This document shows positions 26,819-34,464 of a stretch of DNA of 64,000 bases, piece by piece. The stretch comes from Actinobacteria bacterium 69-20. Lineage in GTDB: Bacteria; Actinomycetota; Actinomycetes; Mycobacteriales; Nakamurellaceae. The stretch covers positions 62,001-126,000 of the forward strand of contig MKSW01000011.1 in the NCBI GenBank assembly GCA_001897425.1. The letters run 5' to 3'. Position 1 is the first letter of the stretch. Every line of letters begins with the position of its first letter. The notes below the pieces were generated by a model. It had not been told where the DNA came from. It saw only the letters and a program-made list of their open reading frames with translations, and made no database searches. Position numbers and translations under genes: made by a program.

Positions 26819-27858
26819 CAGGCACCTTCCTCATGCGAAATCTCAAGCGGAGTCTCACGCGGGGCCTCATGCGGATTCAGGTGGTACCGCGCGACGTTCC
26901 GGTCGGCGATCTGCTGGATGCGCTCGATCAGGTCGGTGCGCGGCGGATCGTTGAACAGATGCGCGTAGCGGCGCTGCGGGCGCAGGTACTCCTCGACCGG
27001 AATCCGGTCGCGGATCGGCAACACGGACGTGACCTCGCCGTGCTCGGCTTCGAACACGGGGAACAGGCCGCTGCGCTGGGCCAATCGCGCCAGGCGTACC
27101 GTCTCGGCCGGCGCGCTCCCCCAGCCGAGCGGGCACGGCACCAGCACGTGCAGGTACCGCGGGCCGCGCATGCTCATGGCCTTCTCGACCTTCGCCTCCA
27201 GGTCCCGCAGCTCCGCCACCGTTGCCGTTGCCACGTAAGGGATCTCATGCGCCATGGCGATGCGCGGCAGGTCCTTGCCCTGGCCGGGCCGGCTGCCCGG
27301 GATCGGCCCGACGGCTTCGGTGGTGGCGGTGCGGGCGTACGCCGGCGTCGCACCGGACCGTTGCACGCCGGTGTTCATGTAGGCCTCGTTGTCGTAACAG
27401 ACGAACAAGACGTCATCTCCGCGTTCGAACATGCCGGACAGGCACGCGAACCCGATGTCGACCGTGCCGCCGTCGCCGCCCTGCGCGAGTACCCGGATGT
27501 CGGTGCGGCCCTGCGCCTCGAGCGCCGCGGCGACTCCGCTGGCCACGGACGCGGCGTTGGCGAACAGCGAGTGCAGCCACGGCACCTGCCACGCGCTCTC
27601 CGGGTACGGGGTGGAGAACACCTCCAGGCATCCGGTCGCGTTCACGGTCACCAGGCGACCGCCGGTGACGCGCGCCGCGGTGTCGAGCACGTACCGCGCC
27701 CCCAATGCCTCGCCGCACCCTTGGCAGGCGCGGTGCCCCGAGGTGATCGAGTTCCGGCGGTCGGCGCTGGACTGCTCGGTCCGCAGCTCGGCGTCGAGCA
27801 GCCGGTTGCCGACCGCGCGGCTACCGACCTGGTAGAACTTCACGCTCTGCGCGGGCAC
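26818..27858 (-). CDS. porB: 2-oxoacid:ferredoxin oxidoreductase, beta subunit (TPP-binding)
   Basis: A 346-residue PorB-type subunit of pyruvate (or another 2-oxoacid):ferredoxin oxidoreductase, which oxidatively decarboxylates the oxoacid to acyl-CoA with reduced ferredoxin. The TPP/Mg motif runs from GGDGGTVDIG to DNEAYMNTGVQ. Cluster-ligand cysteines lie in CQGCGEALGARY, NATGCLEVFSTPYPESAW and VPCPLGWG. Start chosen at GTG 27858 because GGGAGA lies 4-5 bases upstream; a GTG at 27873 overlapping the alpha stop (GTGA) would add five residues. The C-terminal 20 residues are a degenerate Glu/Pro repeat. Pyruvate is the default guess for substrate, not proven. Confidence 0.88.
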   Translation of the reverse strand: MPAQSVKFYQVGSRAVGNRLLDAELRTEQSSADRRNSITSGHRACQGCGEALGARYVLDTAARVTGGRLVTVNATGCLEVFSTPYPESAWQVPWLHSLFANAASVASGVAAALEAQGRTDIRVLAQGGDGGTVDIGFACLSGMFERGDDVLFVCYDNEAYMNTGVQRSGATPAYARTATTEAVGPIPGSRPGQGKDLPRIAMAHEIPYVATATVAELRDLEAKVEKAMSMRGPRYLHVLVPCPLGWGSAPAETVRLARLAQRSGLFPVFEAEHGEVTSVLPIRDRIPVEEYLRPQRRYAHLFNDPPRTDLIERIQQIADRNVARYHLNPHEAPRETPLEISHEEGA

Positions 27859-27869
27859 GGTTTCTCCCT

Positions 27870-29225
27870 TCACGCACCGGCGGGTTCGCCGGCGGGCTCA
27901 CGATCAAATTCACCGGCGGGCTCGAGGGCGGGTTGGCTGTCGAGTTCACGATCGAATTCGCCAGCAGCTTCACGATCGAATTCGATCGCAGGTTGGCCGT
28001 CACGTTCAGCGACCGGTTCGCGGTCGGTCTCGTAGGCGGTCTCGCGGTCGGTCTCGTGGACAGCCTCGCGGCCGAGCTCCCGATCGATGACGTCCTCGCG
28101 AAGATCGAGGAACGTCACGTCGCCCAGACCGGGTCGGGTGAGCAGCTCCCGCAGCGAGGCCGCGCCGATCGGGCGGCCGCCCAGCCCGGCGATCACCGTG
28201 TGCACCGGCACGTCGAGGCCGGCGAGCGCCGACCGCACGTCGGAGGTGACGATCCCGCCGGCGCCCGAGGCCAGCGCCCGCTCCAGCACGACGATGCGGC
28301 GCGCGCCGGCAAGCGCGGCACGAACCTGCTCCGCCGGGAACGGCCGGTACATGGTGACCGTCAGGACGCCTACCCCTTCGACCGAATCCACCACATCGCG
28401 CAGCGTCCCGGTGACGGACCCGAGCGCCACCACGACCGTGTCGGCCCCGGTGGTGCTATAGTCCTGCACGCAACACGCCCGCCGCTGCGGAGCACCGACC
28501 GCATCGGCGAACTCCGCGGCAATCCGCTCGAACACCGCCGGCGCCGATCGCAGCGCGTGGTCGGCCAGATACTTGACCTCGGTGAACGCGTCCGGCCCCA
28601 CCATCGCGCCGATCGTCACCGGGGCGTCCGGGTCGAGGACCTGCCGGGGCCGATACGGTGGCAGGACCGCGTCCACGATCTCCTGTTCCGGCACGTCGAT
28701 CGGCTCGAACGCGTGCGTCAGCACGAAGCCGTCGACGCACACCATCACCGGCACCGAGAGCTCCTCCGCCAGCCGGAACGCCAGCACGTGCAGGTCCGCG
28801 GCCGCCTGATTGTCGGGCGCGTGCAATTGGATCCAGCCGCTGTCGCGCAGCGCCATCGAGTCGCTCTGGTCGTTCCAGATGTTGATCGGCGCACCGATGG
28901 CGCGGTTGGCCACCGTCATGACGATCGGCGCGCCGAGCCCCGCGGCGTTGAATACGGCCTCCGTCATATACAGCAGGCCTTGGCTCGATGTCGCGGTGTA
29001 TACGCGGGATCCGGTGAGAGACGCACCGATCGCCGCCGACATCGCCGCGAACTCCGATTCGACGGTCAGGAACCGGCACGACGTCAGCGTTCCCTTCCGC
29101 ACCATCGTTCCGAGCGCCTCCACGATGTGCGTCTGCGGAGTGATCGGATACGCCGGGATCACCCCGGGCCGGCAGCGAGCCACCGTCTCGGCGATCGCCC
29201 GCGAACCCTCGAGCTGCCTACGCAT
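27870..29225 (-). CDS. porA: 2-oxoacid:ferredoxin oxidoreductase, alpha subunit, with repetitive acidic tail
   Basis: A 451-residue PorA-type subunit from ATG at 29225 (AGGAGA 9 bases upstream), overlapping the gamma stop by 8 bases. The catalytic core has GVIPAYPITPQTHIVE, VESEFAAMSAAIGASLTGSRVYTATSSQGLL and NRAIGAPINIWNDQSDSM, then the domain II region ending at LGGRPIGAASLRELL. Beyond about residue 385 the protein continues in a low-complexity tail rich in Glu, Asp, Arg and Ala, built from repeats such as ETDREPV / EFDREAAG / EFDRELD. I know of no such tail in the family; it is encoded by tandem DNA repeats at about 27880-28080. Confidence 0.87.
   Translation of the reverse strand: MRRQLEGSRAIAETVARCRPGVIPAYPITPQTHIVEALGTMVRKGTLTSCRFLTVESEFAAMSAAIGASLTGSRVYTATSSQGLLYMTEAVFNAAGLGAPIVMTVANRAIGAPINIWNDQSDSMALRDSGWIQLHAPDNQAAADLHVLAFRLAEELSVPVMVCVDGFVLTHAFEPIDVPEQEIVDAVLPPYRPRQVLDPDAPVTIGAMVGPDAFTEVKYLADHALRSAPAVFERIAAEFADAVGAPQRRACCVQDYSTTGADTVVVALGSVTGTLRDVVDSVEGVGVLTVTMYRPFPAEQVRAALAGARRIVVLERALASGAGGIVTSDVRSALAGLDVPVHTVIAGLGGRPIGAASLRELLTRPGLGDVTFLDLREDVIDRELGREAVHETDRETAYETDREPVAERDGQPAIEFDREAAGEFDRELDSQPALEPAGEFDREPAGEPAGA
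27880..28085. repeat. Degenerate tandem repeats encoding the PorA tail
   Basis: Repeated elements of the kind TTCACGATCGAATTCG, GGCGGGCTC and CGGTCTCGTAGGCGGTCTCG occur in roughly 9-24 bp units through this segment of the alpha-subunit gene. The reading frame is kept throughout. Confidence 0.65.
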
Positions 29226-29793
29226 GTGCCGGTATCTCCTCTCGCAGGAACTCGTACGCCGCCCGTGCCGCATGCACGTTCCGCTCGGCCACCTCGGCCG
29301 CGAACCGCTCCCGCAACGCCGCCTCCACCGCCGGCAGCGACACGGCGCCGGTCAGCGCGGCGAAGGCTCCGATCATCGGCGCGTTCGGCACCGGGCGGCC
29401 GGTGGCGTTGCGGGCGATCAGCGTGGCCGGCACGGTGCGCAGGCGGTCGGCTCGGTGGCCGCTCAGCCGTTCCTCGAGGCCCAGCACTCCCCACGGCCGG
29501 GAGGAATTGACCAGCACGTACCCGTCCGCCGTGAGTCCCGGGAAGATGTCGTCCTGGTGCAGCAGCGTCGAGTCGGATATCAGCAGCACGTCGGTCGTGG
29601 TGACCGGTTCCCGCGTTCGGATCGGCGCATCGGAGATCCGGCAGTACGCCGTCACCGGCGCGCCCATCCGCTCCGAGCCGAAACTCGGGAACGCCTGCAC
29701 CTCATGACCGTCGCGAAATGCGGCGATCGACAGCAACTCGGCCGTCGTCACCACACCCTGGCCGCCCCGGCCGTGCACACGAATACGCCACAC
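29218..29793 (-). CDS. porC: 2-oxoacid:ferredoxin oxidoreductase, gamma subunit
   Basis: A 191-residue PorC-type subunit and first gene of the operon. The start is GTG at 29793 (MWRIRVHGRGGQGVVTTAEL), with AAGGGG about 7 bases upstream; the frame is open 68 codons further but without family similarity. The family signature HGRGGQGVVT is at residues 7-16, FPSFGSERMGAPVTAYCRI follows, and the C-terminal VPNAPMIGAFAALTGAVSL is typical. This domain bridges to CoA in the assembled enzyme. It is translationally coupled to porA by an 8-base overlap. Confidence 0.87.
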   Translation of the reverse strand: MWRIRVHGRGGQGVVTTAELLSIAAFRDGHEVQAFPSFGSERMGAPVTAYCRISDAPIRTREPVTTTDVLLISDSTLLHQDDIFPGLTADGYVLVNSSRPWGVLGLEERLSGHRADRLRTVPATLIARNATGRPVPNAPMIGAFAALTGAVSLPAVEAALRERFAAEVAERNVHAARAAYEFLREEIPAHA

Positions 29794-30174
29794 CGCGCAC
29801 CCCTTCGCCGCTGAACAGGCGAGCCGCCCGGACCGGGTCGCTGCCCGGGCGGTCGCCTTGAGGACCATGCTCGCGGCTTTCGTACGGCCGCGGCAGCAGC
29901 CTTGGTCCCGCATCCGCCGGGACCAACGTCCCACGGAGAAAGAACCGAGCGACGGAACGCAGCCCAGGAACGTGGCGTCACCGCGGTGCCCGGCCACGGA
30001 TCATCGTCATAGGCGGCGAGCGCACGCCCGCTGATGCTCCGATTTGGCGACAACGCCTGTTCCCGAAGGGGTTTCGTCGCGGGTAGGACGCTGTTCGTGA
30101 TCGCGGCTCCTGCCGGACCGGCCACAGTCACCCGAAGCGATCCGGGACTTCGCGCCCCCTGCAAGGATGGGCGC
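29794..30174. other. Divergent intergenic region between por operon and Smr gene
   Basis: About 380 bp. It holds a dispersed CATCGTCATAGGC motif (29998-30014) and copy 1 of the dispersed repeat (30047-30156). An open minus-strand frame continues upstream of porC but lacks a start signal. No other gene seen. Confidence 0.5.
30047..30156 (+). repeat. Dispersed repeat, copy 1
   Basis: About 110 bp beginning GCGACAACGCCTGTTCCCG that matches 31229-31351 in the same orientation, with AACGCCTGT.CCCGAAGGGGTTTCG and TTCGTGATCGCGGC blocks nearly identical. The mismatches are not concentrated at third codon positions in any frame, so it is more likely a non-coding repeat than a duplicated gene. Confidence 0.75.
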
Positions 30175-30429
30175 ATGAAGCTCACGCTCGACCTTCATGA
30201 CATCTACAACCGCGGCGCGGAGATCGAGCATGCGCTGCAGGGGATCATCGACGAGGCCGTCCGGAAGAAGGCCCCGCTCATCGAGATCATTCCGGGCAAG
30301 GGGTCCGGCCAGCTCAAGAAGCACGTGCTCCGCTTCCTGCAGCGCAAGGACATCAAGGCGCTGTACGACCGGGTCGAGAAGGACTCCCGCAATTTCGGCC
30401 GCATTTTCGTCCACTTCCGCTGGAAGTAG
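30175..30429 (+). CDS. Stand-alone Smr-domain protein
   Basis: An 84-residue protein that is just an Smr (small MutS-related) domain. The LDLH motif sits at 5-8 (MKLTLDLHDIYNRGAE) and the GxG region is IEIIPGKGSGQLKKHVLRFL (37-56). Smr domains are nicking or RNA-cleaving nucleases in several proteins; here the domain is unattached to MutS2, as often in actinobacteria, where it is sometimes mislabelled DNA mismatch repair protein. ATG with AAGGA 7 bases upstream. Copy 1 of the dispersed repeat lies immediately before the gene. Confidence 0.87.
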   Translation: MKLTLDLHDIYNRGAEIEHALQGIIDEAVRKKAPLIEIIPGKGSGQLKKHVLRFLQRKDIKALYDRVEKDSRNFGRIFVHFRWK

Positions 30430-30575
30430 CCGAAACTCGCCTTCGCGACGTCTGCTTGGCGTGCCCGGATGGGGCTCGAATCTGTACCGGGGCGGTTTGT
30501 TCTTGCGCGTGTCCTGGAGATCGACGTGGGCAGTCGAAACGTGCCACTGTTCTTTAGTGTAGTAGTTTTGTAGTT

Positions 30576-30860
30576 GTGGACGGAGTAGACTGGCGGCATG
30601 GCGAGGAACACATGTGGGAGCGCCACAAGGTCACCGTCGCCGAAGCCAACGAAGCGATCGCCGATGCGGGTGCGGTCTGGTTCGACCCGGACCCGAGTAG
30701 TCGATCGGGGCTCGGAGTCCGGGTTATCGGCTACTGCCGCAGCAGGCGGACGGTGCTCACGGTGATGCTGGTGCACCGCGATGGCGGCGCGGGCTATTGG
30801 GGTGCGAACGGCTGGCCATCTAATAGTTCCGACCGGCACAGGCATGAGAGGGGCGAGTGA
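30576..30860 (+). CDS. BrnT-like toxin candidate
   Basis: A 94-residue basic protein from GTG. WRHGEEHMWERHKVTVAEANEAI has the BrnT-type W...H...H.V...EA pattern, followed by WFDPDPSSRSGLGVRVIGYC and VLTVMLVHR strands and a C-terminal YWGANGWPSN. BrnT toxins are ribonucleases with a RelE-like fold. The assignment rests on this pattern and on the overlapping second gene. The AT-rich stretch before it (TAGTTT, 30563-30568, 7 bases before GTG) may be a leaderless promoter. The second gene starts inside its stop codon (ATGA). Confidence 0.6.
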   Translation: MDGVDWRHGEEHMWERHKVTVAEANEAIADAGAVWFDPDPSSRSGLGVRVIGYCRSRRTVLTVMLVHRDGGAGYWGANGWPSNSSDRHRHERGE

Positions 30861-31174
30861 TGAGCGGCAAGCGCGAGGTGCAGATCGTCCAAGCCGAATC
30901 CGAGGCCGGTATCGATGCCGCACTGCCCGAGCATGTGCGTGGGCACCTTCGAGGCCGCTCCGTGGTGCAGTCGGTGCGCCTGCCTGAGGCCGAGTTCACC
31001 GATATCCAACGGCTCGCCGCCGAGATGGACGTGCCGGTCGGTGCGCTGATCCGCGGCTGGGTCTTGGACGGGCTCGCTGACGAGCGCGGCGTTTCCCTGC
31101 GCGGCGCCATCGAACGACTCGCTGGGGATGCCGACCGGCTACGGAGGCTCGCTGCCGCGAGCAACGTGGCCTGA
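30860..31174 (+). CDS. Putative antitoxin, ribbon-helix-helix type
   Basis: A 104-residue protein. Its middle (about 37-70) reads SVVQSVRLPEAEFTDIQRLAAEMDVPVGALIRGWVL, which fits a short DNA-binding strand and two helices of ribbon-helix-helix antitoxins. The N-terminal 35 residues contain an acidic stretch that could block the toxin. It overlaps the upstream gene by 4 bases, the usual coupling of toxin and antitoxin. The order is toxin first, as in brnTA. No hit to a named antitoxin family can be claimed by eye. Confidence 0.6.
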   Translation: MSGKREVQIVQAESEAGIDAALPEHVRGHLRGRSVVQSVRLPEAEFTDIQRLAAEMDVPVGALIRGWVLDGLADERGVSLRGAIERLAGDADRLRRLAAASNVA

Positions 31175-31228
31175 CAGCGACGCTCTTCCCTCGTTGTCCG
31201 GGCGTTGCCACACCGTTGCCCCGGTCCC

Positions 31229-31351
31229 GCGATAACGCCTGTCCCCGAAGGGGTTTCGCCGCGGGTATGACGATGTTCGTGATCGCGGCCCCTATCGGAT
31301 CGGCCATGGTCGCCTGACGCGACTCAGGGCTTCGGGCCTTCGCGATGTGCG
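31229..31351 (+). repeat. Dispersed repeat, copy 2
   Basis: Second copy of the element at 30047-30156, direct orientation, beginning GCGATAACGCCTGTCCCCG. It contains an exact GGGTATGACGATGTTCGTG, the strongest form of the intergenic motif. Together the copies flank the Smr gene and the toxin-antitoxin pair. Confidence 0.75.
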
Positions 31352-31388
31352 CCCACAGCGAACAGGGCTGGCGCCGCCGTTGTTTCCA

Positions 31389-31422
31389 GTGCAACGCTGT
31401 AATTATGTAATAACCGTTGCAC
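31389..31422 (+). promoter_or_regulatory. Inverted-repeat operator/promoter of the 31438 gene
   Basis: Perfect 8-bp arms GTGCAACG (31389-31396) and CGTTGCAC (31415-31422) enclose an 18-base AT-rich spacer containing TAATTATGTAAT, which offers -10-like sequence. The ATG lies 15 bases after the second arm, so a dimeric regulator bound here would block transcription or translation. Confidence 0.65.
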
Positions 31423-31437
31423 GTGAAAGGAATTGTC

Positions 31438-32001
31438 ATGAGAGGGTACGGAATGGGCATGCGTGGCCGGATGCGCCCGGAGCAGGACCTACCGGACGCA
31501 GTCGATGCGCCGGCCTGGTTCGCCGGCCGGCTCCCGGACGGGTGGTTCACCGGGGCTCCGGACGTGACGGTCGATCGAGACGAGATCATCGTGGTCGGAA
31601 CGCTTCCCGGCCTGGACGGCGAGTTCGACGATGCGGCTGCGCGCGCCGCCGCAGAGGAGGGGCGCATCGCCCGGTTCCGGGAGCAGACCCGCGACGAGCG
31701 CATCGACGTCGCGCGCCAGGCCGAGCACCGGTTCGGTCGCGCGGTCTCCTGGGGTGCCCGGCTCGGCGGCACCGAGCGGCTGTTCACCACGGTCTCGGCT
31801 CCGGTAATGACCAGGCTTCGCCAGCCCGAGCGCCGGGTGCTCGACACCCTGGTCGACGCGGGGGTGGCCCGATCCCGCTCGGAGGCGCTGGCCTGGTCGG
31901 TGCGCCTGGTCGGCGAGCACGCCGAAACCTGGCTAGCCGGCCTGCGCGAGGCCATGGAGGAGGTCAACCGACTGCGCAACCAGGGCCCGGACCTGGGCTG
32001 A
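31438..32001 (+). CDS. Hypothetical protein with C-terminal RHH-like region
   Basis: A 187-residue soluble protein from ATG with AAAGGA 7 bases upstream. The N-terminus is Met/Gly/Arg-rich (MRGYGMGMRGRMRPEQDLP). The middle has DVTVDRDEIIVVGTLPGL followed by a charged helix, and the C-terminus RRVLDTLVDAGVARSRSEALAWSVRLVGEH looks like a ribbon-helix-helix or short HTH dimer unit. I believe similar proteins are widespread in actinobacteria without a function. The palindrome just upstream makes autoregulation plausible. Confidence 0.7.
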   Translation: MRGYGMGMRGRMRPEQDLPDAVDAPAWFAGRLPDGWFTGAPDVTVDRDEIIVVGTLPGLDGEFDDAAARAAAEEGRIARFREQTRDERIDVARQAEHRFGRAVSWGARLGGTERLFTTVSAPVMTRLRQPERRVLDTLVDAGVARSRSEALAWSVRLVGEHAETWLAGLREAMEEVNRLRNQGPDLG

Positions 32002-32137
32002 CCACCTGCTCGCCGTAGCGGGCAGTTCGCGGGCCGCTACGGATCGTCACATAAAATTTCGCACATTGCCTCGCAAGGTGCGTGTCAGGCAGACGCCCGG
32101 AGCAGGGGCCGGACGGCAGTGGCTCACGCGGACCGGT

Positions 32138-32563
32138 TCACGCTTCGACCTGAGCCTTGAGACCGTCCAGCATCCCCTGCCAATTCCGGCTGAACCGTGC
32201 CGCTTGCTCCTCGTCGTCGCAGCCGTCTTGGGTGAGCTCGAGGTGGGTGCCCTCGGCCGTGGCGGTGAGCGTGTAGACCAGCGTGTGGTAGTTCTGCGCC
32301 TCGTCGGGTTGTCCCGTCATCGGACTGTAGTGGGTCACCGACAGGACGTGCGGCTCGTCATAGGTCAGCACCTCGCCTTTGTCCTGGTAGGCGCGTCCGT
32401 CGTACTCCCCGTCCCAAGTGATCGGGGAGCCGACCCTCCAGGTCGTGGTGACGTGCGAGCCGCCCATGTATCCGGCGATCTCCCGCGGATCGGTGAGGGC
32501 AGCCCACACCCGGTGCGGGTTTGCCACAACGTCGACCTGAGCGGTGGCGGTGAATCCGGTCAT
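32138..32563 (-). CDS. SRPBCC (AHSA1-type) domain protein
   Basis: A 141-residue single-domain START/AHSA1-like protein: VVANPHRVWAALTDPREIAGYMGG at the N-terminus, the SPITWDGEYDGRAYQDKGEVL strand pair, and the closing helix FSRNWQGMLDGLKAQVE. It binds an unknown hydrophobic ligand. Start chosen at the second ATG (32563), since the first ATG sits inside the GAGGGGATGAGG region that probably serves as ribosome-binding site. It is monocistronic and unlinked to an ArsR gene here. Confidence 0.85.
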   Translation of the reverse strand: MTGFTATAQVDVVANPHRVWAALTDPREIAGYMGGSHVTTTWRVGSPITWDGEYDGRAYQDKGEVLTYDEPHVLSVTHYSPMTGQPDEAQNYHTLVYTLTATAEGTHLELTQDGCDDEEQAARFSRNWQGMLDGLKAQVEA

Positions 32564-32682
32564 CAGCCTCATCCCCTCGTCTCACCGGCGATTCTTCGTG
32601 GAGGACTCACCCACATCATCACCGAATCACGGCCCGAGTAAACCCCCGAATCAACCCTTGTCGCCCTCGTCGACGAACCTGC

Positions 32683-33264
32683 TCACATCGTCGCGCGCGG
32701 TCCGGCCGTGAATTGCCCGGCCGCGGGGTCCGGGACGGTCGCGTCGGCCGCGGGCCGGGCTCCGTCGGACGGTTCCAGGTGCGCGCGGACGAACCAATGG
32801 AAGAGTTCGATCGAGTGCAACTGGTCGATGAGCAGGTCGCTGGTCACCGGGTCGATGGCTTCCGTCTCGGCAGCGGCCTGGCGATGCCCCGCGATGACGA
32901 ATCGGTACACCGAATCGAGCGCGGCGAGGTGGGTCAGGGCGTCGGCCCTGCCGATGGCGTAGTCGCCCCACGTGCGCCGCCGGACGATGCCGCCCGGGGT
33001 GCCGTCCGGCGGTACGCCGAGAGTCGCAATGCGTTCCGCGATGTCGTCGACCATCCGGCGCACCGCTTTGACCTGCGGATCGATCATCTCGTGCACGGCA
33101 ATGAAGTGCGGGCCTACCACATTCCAGTGCACGTGCTTCAGAGTGAGCGCCAGGTCGTTGAGGGCATCGAGCTGGCCCTGCAGCAGCGCGGCGACGTATG
33201 CGCCCTCGTCGCTGGGCAGGGGCGGTGCGACGAACTCGGTCGCCGGGGTTCCGGTGTCGGTCAC
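32683..33264 (-). CDS. dps: Dps-family ferritin-like DNA/iron protein
   Basis: A 193-residue miniferritin: four-helix bundle with ferroxidase residues in KHVHWNVVGPHFIAVHEM (H44/H46), D62 and the DDIAERI segment (D73/D74, E77). It stores iron and protects DNA during oxidative or starvation stress. A flexible tail after about residue 165 (GARPAADATVPDPAAGQFTAGP) could be involved in DNA or wall contact. GTG with GGAGGAGA upstream. A weak SigF-like promoter (GATT, 16 bases, GGGTAG) precedes it, which would fit stress control. Confidence 0.9.
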   Translation of the reverse strand: MTDTGTPATEFVAPPLPSDEGAYVAALLQGQLDALNDLALTLKHVHWNVVGPHFIAVHEMIDPQVKAVRRMVDDIAERIATLGVPPDGTPGGIVRRRTWGDYAIGRADALTHLAALDSVYRFVIAGHRQAAAETEAIDPVTSDLLIDQLHSIELFHWFVRAHLEPSDGARPAADATVPDPAAGQFTAGPRATM

Positions 33265-33300
33265 GGTGAGTCTCCTCCCGTCGAGATGGTCGTCTGGTCC

Positions 33301-33326
33301 CTACCCGCTGGGGAGCGGCGGCAATC
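33301..33326 (-). promoter_or_regulatory. SigF-like promoter candidate for dps
   Basis: Minus strand GATT (33323-33326), 16 bases, GGGTAG (33301-33306), about 35 bases before the GTG. One base off in the -35 and one in the -10 from GTTT/GGGTAT. Confidence 0.45.
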
Positions 33327-33340
33327 CGTTCGCGCGGCAG

Positions 33341-33366
33341 GTTTGTCAGGCGGTCTGGGCGGGAAA
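33341..33366 (+). promoter_or_regulatory. SigF-like promoter candidate for the PfkB-surE pair
   Basis: Plus strand GTTT (33341-33344), 16 bases, GGGAAA (33361-33366). It would give a leader of about 85 bases to the kinase gene. It lies back-to-back with the dps candidate. Confidence 0.45.
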
Positions 33367-33456
33367 CCACCGAGTGCCTTGCTGGGTGCTCGCTCGCTCT
33401 GCGCTCGGCGGAGGGACCTCAGCGGAAAGGACACGGCCCGAGGACAGGACGGCGTC

Positions 33457-34464
33457 ATGAACGCGGATCACGACGAGGCGGCCGGCAACGTGGCCGATCA
33501 CGCGGTGGAAGTTCCGCCGTCGCAGAATACGGCGGCGCAGTCGGCGGACCTGTGCGTTTTCGATCCCTCGCCCGTGCTCACCGTCATGATCGAACCATTC
33601 GGGGCTTCCGGTGAGATCCACTTCCATGCCGGCGGGCAGGGCTTCTGGATCGCCCGCATGGCGCGGCGACTCGGCGCCGAGGTCACCATGGCGAGCAGTT
33701 TCGGCGGCGAATCGGGAACACTCCTCGTTCCCCTCATCGGCCAGCACGGCATTCGGGTCGTGGCTACCGATGTTGCCGGCAGCAACGGCGCGTACGTCCA
33801 GGACCGCCGATCCGGAGCACGCGCCCTTGTCGCGGACAGTGCCCCGCCGCCGCTGACCAGACACGAGGCCGACGACCTCTACGGCGCGAGTCTCGCCGCC
33901 GCCATCGAGTCCCGCGTCGTGGTGCTCGCGGGGCCGTGCACGCCCGACCTGCTGCCCATGGAGATGTACGGCCGACTCACCGCGGACCTGGCAACGCTCG
34001 GCATCACGGTGGTGGCCGACCTGTCCGGCGCAGCGCTGGACAGCGCGTTGGGCGGCGGGGTCGACGTCCTCAAGGTCAGCGAGGAGGACATGCGCCGCGA
34101 CGGATTGCTTCGCGCGGACAGCGACACGGCGCGCATCGACCTGCTGGACGAGTTGCATCGTCGCGGGGCCACGGCCGTCGTGCTTACCCGAGCGGACCAC
34201 CCCGCGCTCGGCTACGTGGATCAGGCACCGATGGAGATACGCTGCCCACCTCTGCAACCGGTCGATCATCTGGGCGCCGGCGATGCGATGACGGCCGCCA
34301 TTGCGGTGGCCCTGAGCAGGGGCTCCTCACTCGTCGATGCGCTGCGGCTCGGCGCCGCCTCCGGGGCCGCGTCCGTCACACGCCGCGGTCTCGCGTCCGG
34401 ACAGGCAGCCGCGGTGAGCGCGCTTGTCCCGTACGTCGAAGTTCAACAGGTCAATGAGGAGTGA
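33457..34464 (+). CDS. PfkB-family carbohydrate kinase (phosphofructokinase-like)
   Basis: A 335-residue ribokinase-fold kinase. The substrate-side motif GGQGFWIARMARRLGAEVTMASSFGG (about 58-83) and the anion-hole/catalytic DHLGAGDAM (D276 as catalytic base) are intact. The overall pattern, ending in GAASGAASVTRRGLASG, is closest to the 1-phosphofructokinase/tagatose-6-phosphate kinase branch, but the substrate cannot be fixed. ATG with AGGAC 7 bases upstream. The stop overlaps the GTG of surE (GTGA), so kinase and phosphatase are made together. Confidence 0.87.
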   Translation: MNADHDEAAGNVADHAVEVPPSQNTAAQSADLCVFDPSPVLTVMIEPFGASGEIHFHAGGQGFWIARMARRLGAEVTMASSFGGESGTLLVPLIGQHGIRVVATDVAGSNGAYVQDRRSGARALVADSAPPPLTRHEADDLYGASLAAAIESRVVVLAGPCTPDLLPMEMYGRLTADLATLGITVVADLSGAALDSALGGGVDVLKVSEEDMRRDGLLRADSDTARIDLLDELHRRGATAVVLTRADHPALGYVDQAPMEIRCPPLQPVDHLGAGDAMTAAIAVALSRGSSLVDALRLGAASGAASVTRRGLASGQAAAVSALVPYVEVQQVNEE

